A model generated the notes under the pieces. It ran no database searches. It saw only the letters and a list, made by a program, of their open reading frames with translations, and was not told where the DNA came from. The translations under genes were made by a program, and so were the position numbers. A stretch of DNA of 38,692 nt from the NCBI GenBank assembly GCA_035556075.1, contig DATMFQ010000003.1:1-38692 (forward strand). The letters run 5' to 3'. The stretch comes from 73-13 sp035556075. GTDB taxonomy: Bacteria; Actinomycetota; Actinomycetes; Actinomycetales; Microbacteriaceae. Shown piece after piece: positions 30,927 to 36,910 of the stretch (position 1 is the first letter of the stretch; every line of letters begins with the position of its first letter).

Positions 30927-31804
30927 GGCAGGTTTACCCCGTCAATCAGGGCCTCGAACACCGCGGGCAATTCGGCCATGATCTGCTCGCGGAACCCCCC
31001 GAGCCTGGCCCGCCAGTACGCCTTAGCCCACGCACGGAAGGCGGTGAGGAACTGGTCGCTGGATCCCGAGCCCGCGACCAACTGCGCGATCTCCGAGCGC
31101 GCGGCGTAGGCGGCGTCGGCGGCGTAGGCGGCGGCGTAGGCGGCGGCGTAGGCGGCGTCGGCGGCAGCGTCGGCGGCGTCGGCGGCGGCGTCGGCGGCGT
31201 CGGCGGCGGCGTAGGCGGCGTAGGCGGCGTAGGCGGCGGCGTCGGCGGCGGCGGCGTAGGCGGCGTAGGCGTCGGCGTCGGCGGCGGCGTAGGCGGCGTC
31301 GGCGGCGGCGGCCCACGCCGTCTTGGCGATCTCGGCCTTGAGCCAGTCGACGAACTCGGCGCGCTTGCTGTCCTCGAGGATCTCCTTGCGGATGGCTCGA
31401 GCGTGCCGACGGTTGTTGTCGGCTGATTCGGCGTCGACGATCTTCTGGCCGAGGCGGAGCGACTCGGCCATCGTGGGCCGGCCGAGGCGCTCGAGGAGCC
31501 GCGAGAGGTAGTCGCGGACGTACCAGTCGGCTGCGATGTAGGCGCGTCGCTCGTCGAGGCCGTCGTTGGCGGTGCCGATGAGCTTGGGGATGAGCGGTAC
31601 CAGCTGCTGCCGCTCGGTGTCGGTCATGGCGTCGTTGAGGCGACGGCCGAACGCGCCGAGCACCGGGGACACACACTTGGGTTGGTCGGTGTGCTTCTCA
31701 CCGGCGATGTAGGCGACGGCCTCCATCAAGCAAGCACCGTCGGCATAGCTGGCGTGTCCGCCGGACTTGAGGATCAAGCCCTCGGGAATCTGGATCGTGG
31801 TCAC
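30923..31804 (-). CDS. First early gene: conserved N-terminal domain plus Ala/Asp/Tyr repeat
   Basis: 293 residues. Residues 1-115 are a domain widespread in actinobacteria and their phages (SGGHASYADGACLMEAVAYI, AFGRRLNDAMTDTERQQLVP), function unknown. Residues 165-236 consist almost only of Ala with Asp or Tyr at intervals of two to four (patterns AAYAAY, AADAAD), which should form a long alpha-helix with a Tyr/Asp stripe. The C-terminal 55 residues (SDQFLTAFRAWAKAYWRARL) are aromatic and basic. It is the first gene of the leftward operon, facing the repressor across the operator region, so it is probably under direct repressor control. Confidence 0.78.
   Translation of the reverse strand: MTTIQIPEGLILKSGGHASYADGACLMEAVAYIAGEKHTDQPKCVSPVLGAFGRRLNDAMTDTERQQLVPLIPKLIGTANDGLDERRAYIAADWYVRDYLSRLLERLGRPTMAESLRLGQKIVDAESADNNRRHARAIRKEILEDSKRAEFVDWLKAEIAKTAWAAAADAAYAAADADAYAAYAAAADAAAYAAYAAYAAADAADAAADAADAAADAAYAAAYAAAYAADAAYAARSEIAQLVAGSGSSDQFLTAFRAWAKAYWRARLGGFREQIMAELPAVFEALIDGVNLP
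31101..31311. repeat. Imperfect trinucleotide-phased repeat (gcggcgtag / gcggcgtcg)
   Basis: About 210 bp of gcg, tag and tcg triplets, encoding the Ala/Asp/Tyr helix on the minus strand. All unit lengths are multiples of three, so copy-number change would lengthen or shorten the helix without breaking the frame. Prone to slippage and assembly collapse. Confidence 0.9.
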
Positions 31805-31932
31805 GAGTACTCCGTTCGCGAGAATGAATCATGTGTGATTCATTACGCGACACTCATGTCCTATTGCACAAGTCCCGGTATTGATGACGGCGTGTCGCAC
31901 TATTGATTCACGCCGTGACGTAGAATCTGTGC
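31805..31932. promoter_or_regulatory. Divergent early/repressor operator region
   Basis: No gene. AATGAATCA and TGATTCATT (31,823-31,844) are perfect 9-bp arms with spacer TGTG, close to the start of the leftward early gene. TGATTCA recurs at 31,904-31,910. ACGGCGTG (31,887-31,894) and CACGCCGT (31,909-31,916) form another dyad near the repressor promoter. TAGAAT at 31,921-31,926 is a good -10 box and ends only 6 bases before the repressor ATG, which implies a leaderless repressor mRNA. The sites are probably bound by the XRE repressor. Confidence 0.65.
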
Positions 31933-32205
31933 ATGACCATGTTGAACGTGCCCGACGACACGCTCGGAGGCCGCCTATTCGCCGCTCGACGGCTTGCGCG
32001 CCTCGATCAAGATTCGATTGGGCAGGCGGTCGGTGCCTCTCGGCCGACGGTCTCTCGGTGGGAACGCAATGCCACTGAGCCGACTGTCTCGCAACTCATC
32101 ACTTGGGCGAAGGTCACCGGGCAGACGGTCGAGGCGTTGCTCGACGGACTTCCCGGAGTGAAGTACGCCCGAAGGGATTCGAACCCCCAACCTTCTGATC
32201 CGTAG
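31933..32205 (+). CDS. XRE-family prophage repressor, lysogenic (truncated) form, overlapping attR
   Basis: Immunity repressor of 90 residues in the prophage state. The Cro/C1-type helix-turn-helix is clear: LGGRLFAARRLARLDQDSIG, QAVGASRPTVSRWERNATEP, then LITWAKVTGQTVEALLDGL to residue 74. Codons 76-89 (KYARRDSNPQPSD) are encoded by the attachment core, antisense to the tRNA 3' half, and the TAG stop lies in host tRNA sequence. In the excised phage the same frame continues from codon 90 with the DNA found at 16,310-16,344 and would add LYPRRGDLGLAA, giving 101 residues with an ssrA-like end. No ribosome site is seen; translation is probably leaderless. This is the arrangement of integration-dependent immunity. 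Confidence 0.87.
   Translation: MTMLNVPDDTLGGRLFAARRLARLDQDSIGQAVGASRPTVSRWERNATEPTVSQLITWAKVTGQTVEALLDGLPGVKYARRDSNPQPSDP
32160..32200. repeat. attR: right 41-bp prophage attachment core inside tRNA-Arg
   Basis: Identical to 16,269-16,309. It overlaps the 3' part of the intact tRNA and, on the other strand, the last codons of the repressor. Host sequence resumes at 32,201. Confidence 0.92.
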
Positions 32206-32236
32206 TCAGATGCTCTATCCGTTGAGCTACGGGCGC
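32164..32236 (-). tRNA. tRNA-Arg (anticodon ACG)
   Basis: Complete 73-nt cloverleaf on the minus strand: acceptor GCGCCCG pairing with CGGGCGT (G1-U72 wobble), D-stem GCTC/GAGC, anticodon arm TCTGA-CTACGGA-TCAGA with anticodon ACG, T-arm GGGGG-TTCGAAT-CCCTT, discriminator A, CCA not encoded. Its 3' half is phage-supplied through the attachment core and restores a functional gene. Confidence 0.96.
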
Positions 32237-32264
32237 TTGGCTGGCCTGGGGGACCAGCCCGGCA

Positions 32265-32270
32265 AGTATA
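32265..32270 (-). promoter_or_regulatory. Probable -10 box of the tRNA-Arg promoter
   Basis: TATACT on the minus strand, 29 bases upstream of the mature tRNA 5' end. A 6-bp-arm hairpin (GGCTGG/CCAGCC, 32,239-32,259) lies in the leader. No clear -35 is seen. Confidence 0.5.
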
Positions 32271-32408
32271 GCGGACACCCCGGTGGCTGCCGTCCGAGGG
32301 CGAAGAGGCCCCCTCGCGATGTCGGCGGGGTGCGCTAGCGTGAATAGCGCAGGTACGAGGCGGGGCCATGACCGGGTCCTCATCGGGCCCACGACACGGG
32401 AGGTGCCC

Positions 32409-32711
32409 ATGCGAGCCACACTCGCCGGCTCGGTGATCGCCGAGGCTGACCAGGCCGATCTGGTCTCGATCGAGGGGAACTGGTACTTCCCGCCGTCAAG
32501 CATCGCCCCGGGGGTGCTCGTCGAGAGTCCGACGCCGTACCACTGCCCGTGGAAGGGCGACTGCCAGTACTACACGGTGCGCCGCGGCGACGACGAGGTG
32601 ACCGACGGGGCGTGGGCGTACCTGACGCCGATGCCGAGCGCCATCGAGCGCGTCGGCGCCGACTTCGCCGGCTATGTCGCATTCGGAAAGGGGATCACGG
32701 TCACCGACTGA
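32409..32711 (+). CDS. DUF427 domain protein
   Basis: 100 residues from ATG 32,409 with GGGAGGT four bases upstream. The family pattern is complete: GNWYFPPSSI, TPYHCPWKGDCQYYTVRRGD, GAWAYLTPMP and a terminal YVAFGKGITVTD. DUF427 (PF04248) is a small beta-tent fold common in actinobacteria and fungi without established chemistry. It lies 10 bp upstream of the OpuC-type operon and may be co-transcribed with it. The 172 bp between it and the tRNA hold the tRNA promoter and no gene. Confidence 0.9.
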   Translation: MRATLAGSVIAEADQADLVSIEGNWYFPPSSIAPGVLVESPTPYHCPWKGDCQYYTVRRGDDEVTDGAWAYLTPMPSAIERVGADFAGYVAFGKGITVTD

Positions 32712-32721
32712 GGGCCGACCC

Positions 32722-33549
32722 GTGATCGAGTTTTCGCACGTCTCGAAGGTGTTCCCGGACGGCACCGCCGCAGTCCGGGACTTCAGCCTCGCGATCCCGC
32801 CCCGCCGGACGACGGTCCTCGTCGGCTCCTCCGGCTCGGGCAAGACGACCCTGCTGCGGATGATCAACCGCATGGTCGACCCGAGCGACGGAGTCATCAC
32901 GATCGACGGCAAGGACATCGCCGCGCGCAACCCCGTCGAGCTGCGGCGCAGCATCGGATACGTCATGCAGCATTCAGGCCTGCTGCCCCATTTCACGGTC
33001 GCGGCGAACATCGCGACCGTCCCCGTTCTCAGGGGGGCCAGCCGCCGCGACATCGGAGTGCGAGTCTGCGAGCTGCTCGACGTCGTCGGACTCGACCAGG
33101 CCCTCGCCGACCGCTACCCCGCGCAGCTGTCCGGCGGCCAGCAGCAGCGCGTCGGAGTCGCCCGAGCCCTCGCGGCCGACCCGAACATCCTCCTCATGGA
33201 CGAGCCCTTCGGGGCCGTCGACCCCATCGTGCGGGCGGAGCTGCAGCAGGAGCTACTGCGACTCCAGCGCGAGGTCGACAAGACCATCGTCTTCGTCACA
33301 CACGACATCGATGAGGCCTTCCTGCTCGGTGACCAGGTCGTGATCCTGGAGGCCGGCGCGCAGACCGCCCAGATCGGCAGCCCGAGCCAGATCATCGAGC
33401 AGCCCGCGAGTCAGTTCGTCGCGAGCTTCATCGGCGCCGAACGCGGTCGACGAGCGATGCACCTCAAGGCCACAACGGGCGGCACCGTCGTCGTTGACGG
33501 GTTCGGCCGCACCCAGGGCGTGCTCGTGGCTGGGACCGAGTCGCCATGA
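32722..33549 (+). CDS. Osmoprotectant ABC transporter ATP-binding protein (OpuCA-like)
   Basis: ATPase of 275 residues from GTG 32,722 (GAGGG seven bases upstream; the longer frame is rejected). Walker A is VGSSGSGKTT near 35, signature LSGGQQQRVGVARAL near 134, Walker B ILLMDEPFGAVDP near 156, and the switch His in VFVTHDIDEA near 193. Compared with full-length OpuCA it lacks the two C-terminal CBS domains that sense ionic strength, so gating must differ. First gene of a four-gene importer for glycine betaine, choline or a related quaternary amine; its 3' end overlaps the permease gene by ATGA. Confidence 0.9.
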   Translation: MIEFSHVSKVFPDGTAAVRDFSLAIPPRRTTVLVGSSGSGKTTLLRMINRMVDPSDGVITIDGKDIAARNPVELRRSIGYVMQHSGLLPHFTVAANIATVPVLRGASRRDIGVRVCELLDVVGLDQALADRYPAQLSGGQQQRVGVARALAADPNILLMDEPFGAVDPIVRAELQQELLRLQREVDKTIVFVTHDIDEAFLLGDQVVILEAGAQTAQIGSPSQIIEQPASQFVASFIGAERGRRAMHLKATTGGTVVVDGFGRTQGVLVAGTESP

Positions 33550-34226
33550 GCTGGGTCCTCGACAACCTCGACCTCGTGGGCTCGCTGCTGTTCACCCACC
33601 TCTGGCAGAGCCTCGTGCCGCTGACGATCGGATTCGCGCTCTCGATCCCGCTCGGCTGGGTGGCCTGGCGCTTCCGGTTGCTGCGCAGCGGCATCGTCCT
33701 GGTGACCGGACTGCTCTACACGATCCCGTCCCTCGCACTGCTCACCATCCTCCCGGGAATGCTCGGCCTGCCGATCAACTCGGCGGCGAACCTCATGGCG
33801 GCGCTCACCATTTACGTCATCGCGCTGCTGGTACGTGCCGTCGTCGACGGGTTGGACGCCGTCGGTGAGGAGGTGCGGTTCGCCGCGACGGCGACCGGGT
33901 TCAGCGCGCTCCGCCGGCTGTGGGCGGTCGAACTGCCGCTAGCGGCGCCGGTGATTCTCGCCGGGCTGCGAGTCGCGGCGGCGAGCACGATCGCACTCGC
34001 GACGGTCGGCATCCTCGTCGGCGTGACGAATCTCGGCTACCTCTTCACGAACGGACTCCAACGCCGCATCGTGCCCGAGGTGCTCACCGGGGTGCTCGCC
34101 GTCGTCGTGGTCGCGGTCATCGTCGACCTGCTGCTCATCGGGGCCGGGCGCCTCCTGCTGCCGTGGCAGCGCACGGTCAACCGTCGGGCCCACCACACCC
34201 CGACCCTGACGGCGGCGATGTCATGA
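33546..34226 (+). CDS. Osmoprotectant ABC transporter permease (OpuCB-like)
   Basis: 226 residues with about six hydrophobic helices. Typical OpuC permease segments are FALSIPLGWVAWRFRLLRSG, LLYTIPSLALLTILPGMLGL and the EAA loop EEVRFAATATGFSALRRLWA. Starts and ends with ATGA overlaps, showing coupled expression with the ATPase and the second permease. Confidence 0.9.
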   Translation: MSWVLDNLDLVGSLLFTHLWQSLVPLTIGFALSIPLGWVAWRFRLLRSGIVLVTGLLYTIPSLALLTILPGMLGLPINSAANLMAALTIYVIALLVRAVVDGLDAVGEEVRFAATATGFSALRRLWAVELPLAAPVILAGLRVAAASTIALATVGILVGVTNLGYLFTNGLQRRIVPEVLTGVLAVVVVAVIVDLLLIGAGRLLLPWQRTVNRRAHHTPTLTAAMS

Positions 34227-34948
34227 CCGTCCTCCTTGAGGCACTCACGTGGATCTTCTCCGGCGATCCGGGTCGCGGCGTCGACCCGATCGGCATCGCG
34301 GCCCTGCAGCACCTCGGGTACACACTGGTGTCCGTCCTCATCGCGGCCGCCATCGCCATCCCGCTCGGTTGGTGGATCGGGCACACGGGGCGTGGCCGAC
34401 AGCTCGCCATCGGCATGAGCGGCGCCGCGCGCGCCATCCCGTCCTTCGGCCTGCTCGTGCTGCTCGTGCTGCTGATCGGGGTGCTCCACAAACCGGAGGC
34501 CGCGGTGGTCAGCTACATCCTCCTCGCGATCCCCTCGATCCTCGCGGGCGCATACACCGGTTTCGAGGCGATCGACCGCGCGGTCGTCAGCGCCTCCCGG
34601 GCCATCGGGATGACCGAGATGCAGCTCCTGTGGCGGGTCGAGGTGCCGCTCGGGCTCCCGCTCCTCGTCGCCGGGCTACGCGCCGCCACCCTTCAAGTCG
34701 TCGCGACCGTCACGATCGGCGCCTATGTCGGGCTCGGCGGACTCGGCCAGTACATCATCGCGGGCATTCCGCTGCGGCAATACGACATGGTCCTCGGCGG
34801 CGCACTCCTCATCGCCGCCCTCGCCCTCGCGCTCGACGGGCTCTTCGCGCTCGCCCAGCGCATGGCCGTCCCCGAGGGACTGCGCCGATCCGACGGCCGG
34901 CCGACGACCCCTCACCGCGGCGAGCTCGCCGCCGCCCGACCGACCTGA
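34223..34948 (+). CDS. Osmoprotectant ABC transporter permease (OpuCD-like)
   Basis: 241 residues from ATG 34,223, overlapping the previous stop. Segments include IAIPLGWWIGHTGRGRQLAI, ARAIPSFGLLVLLVLLIGVL and EAA loop AVVSASRAIGMTEMQLLWRV, then GLGGLGQYIIAGIPLRQYDM, the conserved C-terminal OpuC motif. It pairs with the preceding permease as a heterodimer. Confidence 0.9.
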   Translation: MTVLLEALTWIFSGDPGRGVDPIGIAALQHLGYTLVSVLIAAAIAIPLGWWIGHTGRGRQLAIGMSGAARAIPSFGLLVLLVLLIGVLHKPEAAVVSYILLAIPSILAGAYTGFEAIDRAVVSASRAIGMTEMQLLWRVEVPLGLPLLVAGLRAATLQVVATVTIGAYVGLGGLGQYIIAGIPLRQYDMVLGGALLIAALALALDGLFALAQRMAVPEGLRRSDGRPTTPHRGELAAARPT

Positions 34949-34978
34949 CCGCGATCCCACGAAGGAAGGCACACCATC

Positions 34979-35869
34979 ATGCCCACCCCATTCATCCCCA
35001 AGCGTCCCCTCGCCGCACTCGCGCTCGCGGCCGGTGCCGCCCTCGCCCTTGCCGGCTGCGGCACGAGCGCGCCGAGCGAGGACACGATCGTCGTCGGCTC
35101 CCAGGCGTATTACTCGAACGAGATCATCGCGGAGATCTACGCGCAGGCGCTCGAGCACGATGGTGTCGCCGTCGAGCGGCAGTTCAATGTCGGGCAGCGC
35201 GACGCCTACATCCCGCTGCTCGAGAGCGGCGAGATCGACGTCTTCCCGGAGTACAGCGGCAACCTGCTGCAGTACTTCGACCCGGACACGGACGCGCGCA
35301 GCTCGACAGACGTCATCGCGGCACTCCCGGGCGCGCTCCCGGAGGGTCTCGTCGTCCTCGACCAGGCGGCCGCGACCGATCAGGACTCCTACACCGTGAC
35401 GGCGGCGTTCGCGGCCCAGCACAAGCTCGCCGCCATTCCCGACCTCGCCGGTGTCACCGAGCCCCTCACGCTCGGCGGGCCACCGGAGCTCGCCGAGCGG
35501 CCATACGGTCCGGACGGATTGGCGTCGGTTTACGGCATCGAGGTCGGCTTCAGCCCGACCGGTGACACGACCGTCGAGGACCTCCTCGCGGGGACCGTCA
35601 ACGTCGCGAACGTGTACACGGCCGACCCGCGCACCCAGACCGAGGATCTCGTCGTGCTCGAGGATCCGAAGGGTCTCTTCCTCGCCTCACACGTCGTGCC
35701 CGTCGTCGGGGCGAGCCTCGCCGACCGCGTCGCGGCGACCCTGAATGCGGTGAGCGCGGCGCTGACGCCGGCCGACCTGGTCGCCCTCAACGTCCAGAGC
35801 ACCGTCGACCAGCGGTCCTCCGCCGACATCGCGGCGCAGTGGCTCGCCGAGCGGGGGCTGCTTGGGTAG
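34979..35869 (+). CDS. Osmoprotectant-binding lipoprotein (OpuCC/OsmF-like)
   Basis: 296 residues. The lipoprotein signal ends at LALAGC (Cys27). The mature protein has the OpuAC fold: TIVVGSQAYYSNEIIAEIYA, NVGQRDAYIPLLESGEIDVF, PEYSGNLLQYFDPD, DQDSYTVTAAFA, and VNVANVYTADPRTQTEDLVV. Family members bind glycine betaine, choline or carnitine in an aromatic cage; tyrosines are present at the expected strands. GAAGGA precedes the ATG. Last gene of the operon, 30 bp after the permease. The 61 bp to the convergent next gene show no clear terminator. Confidence 0.9.
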   Translation: MPTPFIPKRPLAALALAAGAALALAGCGTSAPSEDTIVVGSQAYYSNEIIAEIYAQALEHDGVAVERQFNVGQRDAYIPLLESGEIDVFPEYSGNLLQYFDPDTDARSSTDVIAALPGALPEGLVVLDQAAATDQDSYTVTAAFAAQHKLAAIPDLAGVTEPLTLGGPPELAERPYGPDGLASVYGIEVGFSPTGDTTVEDLLAGTVNVANVYTADPRTQTEDLVVLEDPKGLFLASHVVPVVGASLADRVAATLNAVSAALTPADLVALNVQSTVDQRSSADIAAQWLAERGLLG

Positions 35870-35930
35870 GTTGCCCGGATAGCTCGTCGGGATCGCCTGC
35901 TCGGCAGTCGGCAAGCGCGACGCCGCCGGA

Positions 35931-36854
35931 TCAGCTCGCGGGCGGCTCGGTCCCGTGTGCCTCGGGCAGTGCGACCGTCACCCGCGTGTCCCACGGGTCC
36001 TGCACGGTGATGGCACGGCCGTCGTCAGCGAATTGCAGGTCGCGTGCGCGGAGCCTCGCGGCGAGCGCGTCGAGATCCTCACGAGTCGGGACGGTGACGG
36101 CCACCTCACCAAGCCCGAGCGTCGCGGCCCGGGGCCCCGCCCCGGAGCTGTGCCAGGTGTTCATGCCGATGTGGTGATGGTAGCCACCCGCGGACGCGAA
36201 GAGCGCACCCGGGTACCCGGAGAGCGTCACATCGAAGCCGATCGCGCCGACGTAGAAGTCGCGCGCGAGGTCGAGGTCGCCCACCTGCAGGTGCACGTGC
36301 CCGATCTGGCCGGGCTGCGCCTCGACCGCCGCAACGGCATCCTCGGTGAGGTGCCGCTGCAGGTACGCGTTCGGGTCGAGGCGGAGCGTGTCCATCCGGA
36401 CCTGGCCGTCCGCCGCGATGTCCCAGGCGCTCCGCGGCCGGTCGACGTAGAGCTCGATCCCGTTGCCCTCCGGGTCGGTGAAGTAGAAGGCCTCGCTGAC
36501 GAGGTGGTCCGCGGAACCCGTGAAGCGACTGCTCGGGTGCTGCGCGGCACGGTACACGGTCGCCGCGAGGGCGGATGCATGCGGAAATAGGAATGCGGTG
36601 TGGTACAGCCCCGGCTGCCGAGGGTCGACCGGCGGCAGCTCGGGCGTGTGGACGAGCCGCAGGAGCGGCGCGCCCGCCCGACCAAGCGTGCGATGCACCT
36701 CGCGACCGCGGACCTGCTCCGTCACTGGGACGAGCGCGAGCGCCTGCTCGTAATAGGCGGACATGCCCTCGAGGTCGCCGACACGGAGCGTCACCGCATC
36801 CATGCCGGTCGCGGCATTGAGGAGGTGGTCCTGCGTCTGGGTCGTGGTGGTCAT
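35931..36854 (-). CDS. VOC-family ring-cleavage dioxygenase-like protein (CatE type)
   Basis: 307 residues with two tandem glyoxalase/VOC modules. The first (about 15-135) contains MDAVTLRVGDLEGMSAYYEQ and EAFYFTDPEGNGIELYVDRP. The second (about 180-300) contains IGHVHLQVGDLDLARDFYVG, GGYHHHIGMNTWHS and ITVQDPWDTRVTVAL. The metal positions His in GHVHL and His in YHHHIGMN are kept, while the expected third ligand region reads VQDPWDTRV. This resembles Bacillus CatE-like catechol-2,3-dioxygenases, whose physiological role is often a detoxifying thiol or quinone enzyme. It stands alone between convergent OpuC and the ABC-F gene, and no LysR-type site precedes it. Confidence 0.85.
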   Translation of the reverse strand: MTTTTQTQDHLLNAATGMDAVTLRVGDLEGMSAYYEQALALVPVTEQVRGREVHRTLGRAGAPLLRLVHTPELPPVDPRQPGLYHTAFLFPHASALAATVYRAAQHPSSRFTGSADHLVSEAFYFTDPEGNGIELYVDRPRSAWDIAADGQVRMDTLRLDPNAYLQRHLTEDAVAAVEAQPGQIGHVHLQVGDLDLARDFYVGAIGFDVTLSGYPGALFASAGGYHHHIGMNTWHSSGAGPRAATLGLGEVAVTVPTREDLDALAARLRARDLQFADDGRAITVQDPWDTRVTVALPEAHGTEPPAS

Positions 36855-36910
36855 GCCGGGTGGAACACGGCGGTGACGATCCGCATTCCTGACGAATGCG
36901 ACGGGCTGCG

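Larger units (their letters stand above)
16269..32200. mobile_element. Complete small siphovirus prophage integrated in tRNA-Arg(ACG)
   Basis: Bounded by a 41-bp direct repeat, with a tyrosine integrase at the left and an intact tRNA at the right. The excised circle would be 15,891 bp. Functional blocks are integration/immunity (31,933-32,205 joined across attP to 16,344-17,850) on the plus strand, and a single opposing transcription unit (31,804 down to 17,847) with early genes, HNH, terminase, portal, protease-capsid fusion, connectors, tail, endolysin and holin. Nearly all genes overlap by 1-11 bp, with no frameshifts or insertion sequences, which suggests an intact element. There are no DNA polymerase, primase, separate small terminase or tail-assembly frameshift genes. 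Size and architecture resemble the 14-17 kb siphoviruses of Arthrobacter, Microbacterium and Rhodococcus. Confidence 0.93.

Noticed and set aside
31101..31311. Possible CRISPR or tandem-repeat array
   Set aside because: Units are 3-9 bp without spacers, lie in frame within a gene, and encode an Ala/Asp/Tyr helix.
35931..36854. VOC dioxygenase as the missing ring-cleavage enzyme of the catabolic cluster
   Set aside because: It is more than 20 kb away across the prophage, lacks the LysR-type palindrome upstream, and its ligand set looks incomplete.
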